Assembly (NCBI GenBank): GCA_009731375.1
Contig: BJOX01000092.1
Coordinates: 1,001,189-1,065,188 of the forward strand
Direction: 5' to 3'
DNA length: 64,000 nucleotides
Origin: Paulinella micropora
Lineage: Eukaryota > Cercozoa > Imbricatea > Euglyphida
A model generated the notes under the pieces. The model did not search any database, was not told the DNA's origin, and saw only the letters and a program-made list of their open reading frames with translations. Below are positions 1 to 10,144 of this stretch, in pieces; within the stretch, counting starts at the first letter, position 1, and every line of letters starts with the position of its first letter. The position numbers and the translations under genes are program-made.

Positions 1-43
1 CCCCCCCCCCCCCCCCCCCCTCTCTCTCGTTCTCGCGCACTCT

Positions 44-435
44 AGCTAGGTAGGTAGGTAGGCAGGAGGTAGGTAGGCAGGTAGGTAGGTTGGTAGGTAG
101 GAAAAGATGCATGTATGTATGCATGTATGTATGTATGTATGTATGTCTTTGTGCATCCATTCATGCATGTATGCATATGCATGTATGCATGTATGTATGC
201 ATGCATGCATGTATGTACGCATGTATGTTTGTATGTATGTATGTATGTATGTATGTATGTATGTATGTATGTATGTAGGCAGGCAGGTAGTTATGTAGGT
301 ATGTAGGTAGGTAGGTAGGTAGGTAGGTGCATGTATGTATGTAGGTATGTATTTATGTATGTATGTATTTATGCATGATTGTAGGTAGGTAAGTAGGTAG
401 GTAGGTAGGTAGGTAGGTATATATTGGTATGTATG

Positions 436-466
<31 letters not shown>

Positions 467-678
467 TATTGTATGTACGCATGTATGCATGTATGCATGC
501 ATGCATGTATGTATGTATGTATGTATGTATGTATGCATGCATGCATGCATGCATGTATGTATGTATGTATGTATGTATGCATGCATGCATGCGCGCATGC
601 ATGCATGCATGTATGTATGTATGTATGTATGTATGCTTGTTTGTATGTATGTATGTATGCATGTACGCATGCAATGAC

Positions 679-709
<31 letters not shown>

Positions 710-945
710 TGTATGTATGTATGTATGTCTGTATGTGTATGTGTGTGTATGTATGTATGTATGTATGTATGTATGTATGTATGTATGTATGTATGTGCAT
801 GTATGTATGTATGCATGTAGGTATATAGGTATGTAGGTATGTAGGTATGCAGGTATGCAGGTATGTATGTATGTATGTATGTATGCATGCATGATGCATG
901 CATGTGTGTATGTGTGTATGCATGTATGTATGTATGTATGTATGT
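44..945. repeat. (TATG)n / (TGCA) microsatellite tract
   Basis: Nearly uninterrupted tetranucleotide repeat of TATG with TGCA, TAGG and TGTG variants. Every reading frame is open on both strands because the unit contains no in-frame stop, so the long Cys-Met-Tyr-Val or His-Thr-Tyr-Ile frames are artefacts. The first 20 bases of the window are a poly-C run. A repeat of the same type, in the complementary phase, recurs at 49,867-50,095. Confidence 0.95.
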
Positions 946-1020
946 ATTGCTGTTGACATTCAAGTGAGCAAAAAAAAATAGTTTTTATTTTTTGGTTGAC
1001 ATTTTTGTTTTGCGATAAAA
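946..1020. mobile_element. MITE-like fragment (left end)
   Basis: Starts ATTGCTGTTGACATTCAAG, the same 19 bases that form the outer terminal inverted repeat of the complete 276-bp MITE at 40,937. The fragment is cut by a 10-N gap, and the same sequence recurs at 1,360. The two copies around the gap are probably one locus seen twice. Confidence 0.6.
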
Positions 1021-1030
1021 NNNNNNNNNN

Positions 1031-1149
1031 ATGTATGTATGTATGTATGTATGTATGTATGTATGTATGTATGTCTGTATGTGTATGTGTGTGTATGTAT
1101 GTATGTATGTATGTATGTATGTATGTATGTATGTATGCATGTATGTATG

Positions 1150-1181
<32 letters not shown>

Positions 1182-1359
1182 TGTATGTATGTGTATGTAT
1201 GTATGTATGTGTATGTATGTATGTATGCATGTAGGTATATAGGTATGTAGGTATGTAGGTATGCAGGTATGCAGGTATGTATGTATGTATGTATGTATGC
1301 ATGCATGATGCATGCATGTGTGTATGTGTGTATGCATGTATGTATGTATGTATGTATGT
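1031..1359. repeat. (TATG)n microsatellite, repeated after gap
   Basis: Same tetranucleotide tract as before the gap, including the same sequence of unit variants near its right end. This supports duplicate assembly of one tract across the 1,021-1,030 gap. Confidence 0.9.
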
Positions 1360-1510
1360 ATTGCTGTTGACATTCAAGTGAGCAAAAAAAAATAGTTTTT
1401 ATTTTTTGGTTGACATTTTTGTTTTGCGATAAAATTTCAGTTTTGCTGGAAATTTGGTTTTTGGTGAAAATCTCAGTTTTGGTTGGAAATTTCTGTTTTG
1501 ATTTAGAACT
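1360..1510. mobile_element. MITE-like fragment, longer copy
   Basis: Begins with the terminal repeat ATTGCTGTTGACATTCAAG and continues with AT-rich sequence carrying CAGTTTTGGTTGGAAATTTC, which matches in inverse orientation the right half of the MITE at 40,937-41,212. No matching right terminal repeat is visible, so it is incomplete. The following stretch 1,511-1,734 is AT-rich with no gene I can support. Confidence 0.6.
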
Positions 1511-1734
1511 GATTCCTGTCACCACCGCCGGACAAAGAATTCCGGTCGCCACCGCCGGATAATGATGTGATGATTAATATTAATAAAAATTCATTTTCCT
1601 AATATTAATGACATGAATTATATATTACTAGAATATTCACACTTTTAATATTATTAGTATTAATATAGGAAAAATATTTGTACAGCTTCAATACTGAGCT
1701 ATTATAATATATAATATTATTAATAATATTGAGA

Positions 1735-2333
1735 TCATGAGTCAGTCACTTGAGTGAGTCTCGTCTCATCTCTCTTTACGAAAAGATTGAAGCTGAAAAC
1801 CATGATGAGAGATATAAACTTGTCACTTTGAAGTTCTTTCAACAGCTGCTCTTGGTCCGACAATAAGATCCTGCCGTTCTCTAAGTAAAAACTATCCAGC
1901 ACGCAATCTTCTGCGTCCACTTCCACGACATATGCTTCATATCTCTCATCATGGTGTTCATCTTCAATCTTTTCGTACGGTTGTTTTTCGCTTTCTTGGA
2001 GGCCCTTCTTAGGATCCTCTACCGAAAATTCTTTCCCCGGCAGCTACGCCATAAGCATGCCATAAAATTTTGCTTTTTGCTTTGACTTTGCGCTGCAAAA
2101 TGGTTGGCTTGATACCTACCACTTTCCCCAGCCCCGCTGGAACCGAAGCACAAGTGGACACATAGTTTTTCATAAAGAACGCAGCAATCTCTCCTAATCC
2201 GGGCAAATCCTTGGAGTTGCGAAGCGTTTGTTCAATTCCTTGGCGCCACCCGGGTATTTTGCCGCATCCAACAAAGTAATATGCTCCGAAAATTTAGTTT
2301 TTTCCGCTTCCAGTAACTCACCGGTTCCTCCCA
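1735..2333 (-). CDS. Downstream exons of an interrupted host gene (unknown function)
   Basis: Minus-strand coding-like segments lie on the far side of the copia insertion. A Glu/Lys/Gln-rich exon runs from the LTR (2,421) to a possible donor ACCG|GTGAGT near 2,322. A further segment reads GLGEIAAFFMKNYV onward, and a last one contains DERYEAYVVEVDAEDCVLDS and LLSDQEQLLKELQ before a stop at 1,735. The Glu-rich stretch continues the Glu run at 12,249-12,340 on the other side of the element, so both probably belong to one gene. Exact splice sites are uncertain and frames change between segments. I do not recognise the product. Confidence 0.4.
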
Positions 2334-2423
2334 TTGGTTTCCAGTAAAGGCTTCCTGTGCTTGTTTTCCTTTTTCTTCCTCCTTCTGCTCCTTCTGCTCC
2401 TCTTCTTCTTCTTATTCTTCCGT

Positions 2424-2722
2424 TGTAATGTGCTATTAATACCCGTTACTCCACCTAGTCAATTTACCGGTAATTTGGATAGTCTTAGTCATAGGCAAGT
2501 TCATAGGCCGGACAGTTATTAATACCTTTATTACTGACAAGGACACTTTCTAGAGTATTCGCGAATCATAGTCTGGAATGCCTAGAATCAAATGAGTATT
2601 ACCATTCTGTTAAGGTCACCACATTTTGTGTGACCCAAAGTCATTAAAAGTCTTTTCTTCGGTTATTCTTTACCCTTAGCGGGGTAGCTTCCCTAAACTC
2701 TGCGTTTGAGTGATAGATTACT
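2424..2722 (+). repeat. 5' LTR of copia element
   Basis: About 300 bp beginning TGTAATGTGC and ending near GATAGATTAC. It is repeated almost exactly at 11,948-12,247; differences I can see include TGTGCT/TGTACT and TTACCGG/TTATCGG. The near identity indicates a recent insertion. The element sits inside a CTT-rich run, so the target duplication cannot be fixed by eye. Confidence 0.9.
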
Positions 2723-5700
2723 TTGGTAAAGAGCCTTGACAAGGAGGCAAGCGTGCCAAAGCACGTATTGAGTCAAGTGCCCATATTCGAGGGCAACGAC
2801 CAAAGCTTTTGGCCTTGGTCAAGCAAGTTTCAGAAGCACATGCAGGGGATATCTGTCCACGTGGCAGAGATGGTATCTGTGGCATTAGCCGACCCAGCTA
2901 AAGCCAAAAGGGATTTTCCTTACGACGAAGCAAGGGCTAAGACGGCAGAAGACTTAGAAGAGCCCGACACGCCCATAAGTGATAGTGAGGAAGATGAAGA
3001 GTCAGACACCTCTCAGAGAGGAAGACAGAGACCCCAGACAAAGAAAGAAGCTATCAAACAGCCAGAAGGTTGGGATAAAATGACAGCAGAACAAAAGAGA
3101 GAGTGCAAAGAGAAAGAAGCAAGGAAAAAGAAAAGACAAAGTATGAAACAACACACAAGAAGAAAGACAGCTATCCGCAAAGAGAAGAAATATTATGAAA
3201 GGATGAAAACTTTGCAGTTATGTCTGTCTGTGGCTTTTTCCAAAGACAATGTATCTAATTTCCTGCGAACACAGAAGACGAAAGGACCCATTGAAGAGTT
3301 GATAGTAGTAAGAGATCAATGGGGAGGCATTTCCGGAGCAGGTAGGTACATGTTAGAGGAAGAGTTTGAGAGAACGAGACCAAGGGCAGGTCAGAGGTAT
3401 GTAGACTGGCTAAATGAATTTCTCGCAAAGAAAATCCAGCTTGAAAGTTTACGTGGGGCGCCATTTTCCGATGAGGAAGCAAAGAGAAAGCTATTTAAGA
3501 AATTGCGCTACCATCCAGCTTTCGGGGATAAATTTCAGGTGGACCACTATGATCTCCCGGCCAGACTAAGACCAAATTTCTCGGAACTATGCGAAGCATC
3601 TAGGGAAAGATGGTTAATGTGGGAAGAAAAAGAAAGACGTAACAATTTCCGTGAGAGAAAAACTCAAATTCGCAAAGACAACAACAAGAAATCTCGGGAT
3701 GGCAAGCAGCGGCAAGAGACCAATCTCCTGATGGATAATAAAGGGAAAAGGGGAGACAATAAACCGGGACCAAAGACAGCTCCAAACTGGACGCTCAAAG
3801 TCACGTGTTTCGGATGTGATGCCAAAGGCCATACCATGAGATATTGTCCGGTGATTTCGGAAAAGTTCCGCAAAGAAGGAAAATTAAAACGGAATCAAAC
3901 GGAAGACAAAGGCACGGAACAAGAAAAGAACGAACAAAAGAACAATTACAAAAACAAAAAGAAACCCTTTCATAAGAAAAAGAAAGCACTCACTTTGATA
4001 ACAACCGGCAACGACAAAAACGAAGACGAACAAAGTGACTCTGATACAAACGTTGCTTTAATCCATATGGGGAACACTTATGATAAGAGCGATGATGATG
4101 AGGAAGAAAGAGAAAGAGATGACGAGCAACCAAGCTCACCTCATCACAAATCTACAAGTCCCCAAGCCCTTTTGAACGATACAAAGACTACACCTAGGGT
4201 AGGGAATAGACGTAGTGAGAGTGGAGAAGGACGGGAAGTGCGGTTAGTATCGGCCACCCTACGAGGTCCCTCCTCACTACGGGGAGAAGGCAAGGAAGAG
4301 CGGTTAGTATCCGCCACCCCACGATGTTCCCCAGTCACCCCTAACCCTAACGAAACTCCTTTGAGGCTTGAGAGTTCTTACGGAGTCACGCCTGACACAA
4401 AATGTGCCGGAATAAACAGACGCAAAAAACCGTGTAATGTTTCCGTTGAAAAATCAAAAGGAAAAGGAATATACGCAAATCACGCGAAACGATTATCTTA
4501 TGCGAGGTACTGCGGATATCACGCCACACAAGACCCAGATTATCCGCAGTTGGATTTGTCGGTAAGTCCCGTGTTGCATCCCCCCAAATCTCCTTACTAC
4601 CTAGACGAACGAGGTCTTAAAGCTGCGGCTTTGGAAAAGTCTCATAAAATTACGCAAAGACTCGTTTTCGGGGAATTTGAAACTTTACGTGACACCAAAA
4701 TTTCCACAAGTCCACAAGTCTCGCAAAATATTCCGCAACAACCACGCAAACATAATCCATTTTCTAGTCAGCGGACCGGCCAGAGCAGAGAAGGGAAAGA
4801 AGAGAGTGGAGTGGATGAGGGAGAGCAACGACTTGGGCCCACTTCTGTTAACAAGTTTGGCAACCAAATAGGTCCCACCTCACAACAACTCCAAATCTCT
4901 AGTTCTAGACCAATCACAGCACTCCCACCAACACAGACAACAAACACGCAACCCATCAACCCTCCCGTCATAACCTTCAAAGATATAAATGAAATAGCTA
5001 AAACGTTGATGAATGAGTGCGTGAGGGGAATGAATGGAGAAGTGATGCGTGTCGTGAGTGGCGAGCTAGAGAGAGATGACTTTTTGACTGACATAGTAAG
5101 AGCAATAGAAGGAGTGTACTTGGAGAGAGCAGTCAGACAGAGTCCCATCACTACACCTCCACAACTCACAGAAGAGGGACAAGGTGAGGGTAGAGGAGTC
5201 TCTGAGGGTGAACTAGAAACAGAGACAGAGACAGAAGGAGAGACAGAGCATGTACTGATACATGTGAGAAAAAGAGTGATGAAAAAGAGAGACATGACAG
5301 TACAGGATAGTGGAGCAAGCACAGACATATCATACAGAGAAGACAGATTGACGGATGTCGATGAGATAGACCCGGTAGAACTACTGACAGGTAATGGAGA
5401 AAGGGAGTTGAGTAAGTCAGGAAGAGCTAGGCTGACTGTGATAGATGGGAAAGGAAGGCCTAGAGCAGTAGAAAAGAAGATGTTACTCGACACTACCTTA
5501 CCAGTTAGCATAGTCTCTACAGGACAGATGGACCACAGACACAACAGATCAGTCATCCACCAAAACGGACAGTTAGTAATACTCAAACACCCCATCCACA
5601 TTAACGAGAGTGACATATTAGTAAGGGGAAGATTAACTAAGAGTATGATATATAGATGGGATGACGAATATGATGAACCATTGAAAGTCAACGAAAGATA

Positions 5701-5725
5701 TGATCCTTTCGCAACAAGGGGGTAG
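2717..5725 (+). CDS. Ty1/copia Gag and protease
   Basis: Open frame of about 1,000 codons that starts straight after the LTR. No ATG is present until 2,840, so the true start is unclear. It holds a CCHC zinc knuckle of form CFGCDAKGHTMRYC (3,806-3,847) for RNA binding, preceded by a basic charged region. Long low-complexity linkers follow, then an aspartic protease site DSGAS (5,306-5,320). The order nucleocapsid-protease is normal for copia polyproteins, though the linker between them is longer than usual. The frame stops TAG at 5,723, where the integrase frame is already open in the -1 frame. The copy looks intact and young. Confidence 0.9.
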   Translation: MTLVKSLDKEASVPKHVLSQVPIFEGNDQSFWPWSSKFQKHMQGISVHVAEMVSVALADPAKAKRDFPYDEARAKTAEDLEEPDTPISDSEEDEESDTSQRGRQRPQTKKEAIKQPEGWDKMTAEQKRECKEKEARKKKRQSMKQHTRRKTAIRKEKKYYERMKTLQLCLSVAFSKDNVSNFLRTQKTKGPIEELIVVRDQWGGISGAGRYMLEEEFERTRPRAGQRYVDWLNEFLAKKIQLESLRGAPFSDEEAKRKLFKKLRYHPAFGDKFQVDHYDLPARLRPNFSELCEASRERWLMWEEKERRNNFRERKTQIRKDNNKKSRDGKQRQETNLLMDNKGKRGDNKPGPKTAPNWTLKVTCFGCDAKGHTMRYCPVISEKFRKEGKLKRNQTEDKGTEQEKNEQKNNYKNKKKPFHKKKKALTLITTGNDKNEDEQSDSDTNVALIHMGNTYDKSDDDEEERERDDEQPSSPHHKSTSPQALLNDTKTTPRVGNRRSESGEGREVRLVSATLRGPSSLRGEGKEERLVSATPRCSPVTPNPNETPLRLESSYGVTPDTKCAGINRRKKPCNVSVEKSKGKGIYANHAKRLSYARYCGYHATQDPDYPQLDLSVSPVLHPPKSPYYLDERGLKAAALEKSHKITQRLVFGEFETLRDTKISTSPQVSQNIPQQPRKHNPFSSQRTGQSREGKEESGVDEGEQRLGPTSVNKFGNQIGPTSQQLQISSSRPITALPPTQTTNTQPINPPVITFKDINEIAKTLMNECVRGMNGEVMRVVSGELERDDFLTDIVRAIEGVYLERAVRQSPITTPPQLTEEGQGEGRGVSEGELETETETEGETEHVLIHVRKRVMKKRDMTVQDSGASTDISYREDRLTDVDEIDPVELLTGNGERELSKSGRARLTVIDGKGRPRAVEKKMLLDTTLPVSIVSTGQMDHRHNRSVIHQNGQLVILKHPIHINESDILVRGRLTKSMIYRWDDEYDEPLKVNERYDPFATRG

Positions 5726-7566
5726 AAGGGGAGGGAAGGCCCACAAATGAGAACAAAAACGAGACAAGTAAGCATGAAGTAAATAAGAGAGAGAAAGAAT
5801 TACACGTAGATATAGTATTATATGAAGCTTACCCCAGAAAGTCAGACAAACCTAGAAAGATAGGAATCAAGCTTTTTCACTATGCCTGTGGGCATTATGG
5901 GTTAACAAAGATGCGCCTATTGGCAAAAATTTTGAACATTAAGTTAGTTGGTGACGAGAGCGATGTGAGATTTTGCGAATCTTGCATGATAGGAAAGTCT
6001 AAACGTTTGCCACGTTTTGCAGTTAATACAATAGAAAGAGCCCAAAAGCCAGGTATAATTCTACACATAGACACATCAGGACCGTGGGCAACTAGATCAA
6101 TAGGTGGTAAACGGTATAAATTTTCGGTCACCGACGACTACTCACTGTTCATTCTTGACTTTTATTTAGCCCATAAGAATGAGTTTGTAGATTGCTTAAA
6201 ACAAGCTGTAGCCTTTTATGAGAGACAGACAGGAAACAAAGTAAAGGAAATTCGTGCAGATCAAGAATTCCATATTCCGGAGGAAGTCATTAAGTGGTGG
6301 AAAAATATTTGCTTTATTTGGAAAACCTCCGCGACAAACGATAAAGACGGGAATCCCATTGGGGAAATAGTGAATGATATTACGGCGGGGCCTGCACGAG
6401 CAATGAGATATCACGCTAAATTACCGCCGCAATTCTGGGCAGAATTACAACACGCAGCAACAACCATTCACAACATACTACCGGCAATTCACGGGGAACG
6501 CAAAGGAATTTCGCCTTATGAGCAGCTGTTAGGTAGAAAACCAACACTCTTTCATTTAAAACCAATAGGATGTATGGGTGTGTTACATATACCTAAGACT
6601 AAAGTGCGGAAGGGAGAGTACAGAGGGAAAAAGGTGATGCTAGTAGGATATGATCTATTTCGGGAACTATACCGCGTATGGGATGGTAAGAAGATAATTT
6701 CCGGAGTGAGAGATGTGAGATTTAATATTCACAAAATCGGTAAACAAGCTCATCCTCCTAAACTAGTGTCGTGGGATAATGATGACTCTGAGGGGGAGAA
6801 TGAGAATGAGAGCGAGCAACCACACACATCTCCACAAGCGTCACCACCCCAATCACCACCCCAATCACCACCTCAATCACCTAAGTCACCGCACAACGTT
6901 AACAACGACCACCCAACAACACACTTTGATGAAGTTGAGGGGGAGACAGAGAATGTTGATATCGATGCGAATGAGAATGAGCATGAAAATGAGCATGTGG
7001 AGAAGAATACATTGGATTACAAACATACACGCCTACACACAAGTCCAGAGCCACATTATCCACAACAATTACCCCCAGAGCACAAGATCAAGCCACAAGA
7101 GCATACAAATGAACAAGATCCAACAGATCCACTAAAAATACATGAAAGAAGAGCATACGAAGAAAAATCACCACCATCTAAGGGATTAACGTGGGAGCAG
7201 AGTCAGAGAGTAACGGAGAGTAACATAATCCCCGGTAAAAGGCAGCGCAAGGCAGTAGAGAGATTTACCCCTAGCAATGAGCCCAAGAGAGAAAAGAGAG
7301 AGGCTCAAGAGCTAATAGGTAAGGTAGTAAGAGTGCCCGCGCGTGCATGGGGAGATGGATGGGCGAAGAAAAAGTACGGTGAGGGATGGGAGAGCATAGT
7401 ACGAGTAGGGGTAGTCAGCGACTCCAGAGATAGACTCGTAGTAAGAGACAGACCTCAGCCCACCCACATAGTTAAGTTTGAGGACGAAGAAGCCATCGTG
7501 CAAGTATCGCGCGGCGGATCCTCCCCAACCCCATCAGATAGACCTCTCGACTTTTGTGGACGCTAA
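5713..7566 (+). CDS. Ty1/copia integrase
   Basis: The integrase frame is open across the gag stop and has no ATG until 5,911. An HHCC zinc domain is visible (HYACGHYG ... FCESC), followed by the retroviral-type catalytic core with HIDTSGPW, a second acidic site in IRADQEF, and GEIVNDITAGPARAM in the place of the usual third acidic helix. FWAELQHAATTIHN and PYEQLLGRKP follow, as is typical of copia integrases. The C-terminal 250 residues are rich in Pro, Ser, Glu and His. Composition changes abruptly near 7,510, and the frame ends a few codons into GC-rich foreign sequence, so the polyprotein is broken before RT. Confidence 0.85.
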   Translation, partial: NKGVEGEGRPTNENKNETSKHEVNKREKELHVDIVLYEAYPRKSDKPRKIGIKLFHYACGHYGLTKMRLLAKILNIKLVGDESDVRFCESCMIGKSKRLPRFAVNTIERAQKPGIILHIDTSGPWATRSIGGKRYKFSVTDDYSLFILDFYLAHKNEFVDCLKQAVAFYERQTGNKVKEIRADQEFHIPEEVIKWWKNICFIWKTSATNDKDGNPIGEIVNDITAGPARAMRYHAKLPPQFWAELQHAATTIHNILPAIHGERKGISPYEQLLGRKPTLFHLKPIGCMGVLHIPKTKVRKGEYRGKKVMLVGYDLFRELYRVWDGKKIISGVRDVRFNIHKIGKQAHPPKLVSWDNDDSEGENENESEQPHTSPQASPPQSPPQSPPQSPKSPHNVNNDHPTTHFDEVEGETENVDIDANENEHENEHVEKNTLDYKHTRLHTSPEPHYPQQLPPEHKIKPQEHTNEQDPTDPLKIHERRAYEEKSPPSKGLTWEQSQRVTESNIIPGKRQRKAVERFTPSNEPKREKREAQELIGKVVRVPARAWGDGWAKKKYGEGWESIVRVGVVSDSRDRLVVRDRPQPTHIVKFEDEEAIVQVSRGGSSPTPSDRPLDFCGR

Positions 7567-9493
7567 ATACTTGGAGCTTGTGCGAGACGAGGTTGTTTCC
7601 TACTCGTCCAATATGTGCCGAGCTCTCCTGGGCAGGTGCTGGGCGCTGGCTAAGCTGGCGAAGGTCCTTGATGAAGTTAACATTTCTACGCCAGACGAAC
7701 AAGTTATGCGAGCTCAGCTAGTATTTGTGTCCGCCGAGATCCTGGTACTAGTACGGCAAGCGCGGCCAAGCATTGGCTATCAAAATGACGAAGAGACGCC
7801 GGTGCCTTTGTCGTCATGTCTACAAAGCTGGGGCCCCGAACACTATGCAATAGTATGTTTTCTTGGGCTGGAATTTCCTGCCTGTGAACAAGTAGGTGCG
7901 TGTCGCATTCTTAAGGGTGATAGTTACCTCGGCCGGCAACACCCCGCCAGTTCTTGTTCCCGGGACGTTCGCGCACCCGCGGTATGTGTTGGTCTCGGCG
8001 GCAGCTGGCGCAGGCTCAGAGTAGTCGTAGCTTTTCAGAACCTTTTTGCATAGGCCGACTTGTTGGCCCAGGACAGATGCTACGCCGTCCTCAGACCTAT
8101 CGGAGAGGGCAACTCCCGCTGGCGGCTCTAGCGATCGTTTGAACTGTTGAAGCTCTTCATTCAAGCCTGGCACTGACCAGTGCGGCTGCAGGGCCTGAAC
8201 GTCGGCGGCCTTGGCCAGCTCCTCAGCCTGTCCAACGAGCTTAGACAACGCAGCCAGGGGTTTCAGCTTGGCGTATGGTTCCCGCCTTGCGTGGTCGTAG
8301 AATCCATAGTACAGCACTCTCGGTTAATCTGGTGAATCTGAATCTACCTGCGACCGCGGCCGTAGGTAACACATTGTTAGCCCTGGGTACGGGGGGGCCC
8401 TTTTCAGCGCAGCATGTTCCTTCTGAACCCAAAACTCTGAATCAGGCGAGACTACGAGAGGTTCCCGTGCTATCCAGCCGCTGCTATTCTCTGTTCTTAC
8501 CTGAGCCCCTGACAGCACTGACAGGCCACGGGATTCTAGAGCAGGGGTGCACAAAAGCCCGTGAAGGCAGAATTCTTCATACAGCCGTACGACGTCCCCA
8601 GCGGTCTTGCAGAGACTACCGGGGCTGCTGGCTGAGCTTAATAAGAACCCCAATGCTGGCATCCTCGAGCTGCAGCCAGATCATGCAGGCGAAGTGGACG
8701 CCAAACTGGTCCTAGACGAGATTAGCCATTACTATCAGACTGTCATGTTGACCATAGCGGAGTGTGGGAGGCGGCTGGCCAAGCTCTGCTTGTACGTAAC
8801 GGATCTGCACCGTACACAAGCGCTGAAAACCCGACAGGGCCAGCGGACCGGGCCGGAACACCAAGCATGGCCTGGGGCTAGGTCTGTGGCAGATCGCGGA
8901 CCTTGTTACGACATCTACGAAAAGCACGAAATTTGCAGAGACCACGAAATGGGATAAGGCAGTGTTTGTGGCCTTGAGCCAGTGGCACCTGGAGTTTCGC
9001 CACGCCTGTGTGCCAAACGCCTTTACCAAATTGACGCAGCAATAAGATTAGGTTGTATGAGACGGATGGGTGTCAACCCTCTGGGGCCTGACGCTACAGT
9101 ACTCGAGTGTGGCTTCGTGCTACCATATACGTACGAGTACTGGCGGATGCCATACGGGTCAAGCACCTACAAATCTCTTGAGACTATCGAGAGTGCCAAG
9201 ATTCAGAATAGCTTCTACGACGCGCCAGTACTAGAGGCTGTTAGAAAATGGCTAGACGAAAGAGAAGAACTCGAGGGAATACGAAAATCCTTGGAGAAGA
9301 CGCGTCCGCAACGCGGGTCCTGGAAGATGCTGCTAGAAGATATAGAGACATTGCCGGACACCACCGAGTTTTGAAAAATCCCGCTTTTCCGACGAATTAG
9401 AGCAGTTTTCCGAGATCCTCAGTCACTACACGCAGGAACGGCTGGAGCGTGACGCACAGCGGCCGGACGGGAGTGCGCCCGGCCCTCGCTGAA

Positions 9494-9535
<42 letters not shown>
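7510..9535. other. GC-rich block of foreign sequence inside the copia body
   Basis: About 2 kb of markedly GC-richer DNA between integrase and RT, where copia should continue directly. It contains coding-like fragments on both strands: plus 7,567-7,750, minus 8,317-7,820, plus 8,607-8,830 and plus 9,045-9,374. Two plus-strand fragments look paralogous: both have VDAK, then L, then DE(V/I), Y, and later LAKL at similar spacing. No family is recognised. It may be another element's gag-like region, an insertion, or a chimeric join. The block ends in a poly-C run and the large gap. Confidence 0.5.
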
Positions 9536-10144
9536 NNNNNNNNNNNNNNNNNNNNNNNNNNNNNNNNNNNNNNNNNNNNNNNNNNNNNNNNNNNNNNNNN
9601 NNNNNNNNNNNNNNNNNNNNNNNNNNNNNNNNNNNNNNNNNNNNNNNNNNNNNNNNNNNNNNNNNNNNNNNNNNNNNNNNNNNNNNNNNNNNNNNNNNNN
9701 NNNNNNNNNNNNNNNNNNNNNNNNNNNNNNNNNNNNNNNNNNNNNNNNNNNNNNNNNNNNNNNNNNNNNNNNNNNNNNNNNNNNNNNNNNNNNNNNNNNN
9801 NNNNNNNNNNNNNNNNNNNNNNNNNNNNNNNNNNNNNNNNNNNNNNNNNNNNNNNNNNNNNNNNNNNNNNNNNNNNNNNNNNNNNNNNNNNNNNNNNNNN
9901 NNNNNNNNNNNNNNNNNNNNNNNNNNNNNNNNNNNNNNNNNNNNNNNNNNNNNNNNNNNNNNNNNNNNNNNNNNNNNNNNNNNNNNNNNNNNNNNNNNNN
10001 NNNNNNNNNNNNNNNNNNNNNNNNNNNNNNNNNNNNNNNNNNNNNNNNNNNNNNNNNNNNNNNNNNNNNNNNNNNNNNNNNNNNNNNNNNNNNNNNNNNN
10101 NNNNNNNNNNNNNNNNNNNNNNNNNNNNNNNNNNNNNNNNNNNN
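9536..10144. other. Assembly gap (609 N)
   Basis: Unknown bases directly after a run of about 39 C. The missing part should hold the start of the copia reverse transcriptase and the right edge of the GC-rich block. Confidence 0.99.

Noticed and set aside
46-1552. Long open frames rich in His-Thr-Tyr-Ile or Cys-Met-Tyr-Val
   Set aside because: They are translations of a tetranucleotide repeat that lacks stops in any frame; similar frames appear at 49,765-50,252.
4768-5775. Long minus-strand frame rich in Ser/Leu opposite gag-protease
   Set aside because: Shadow of the gag frame, which carries the recognisable zinc knuckle and protease motif.
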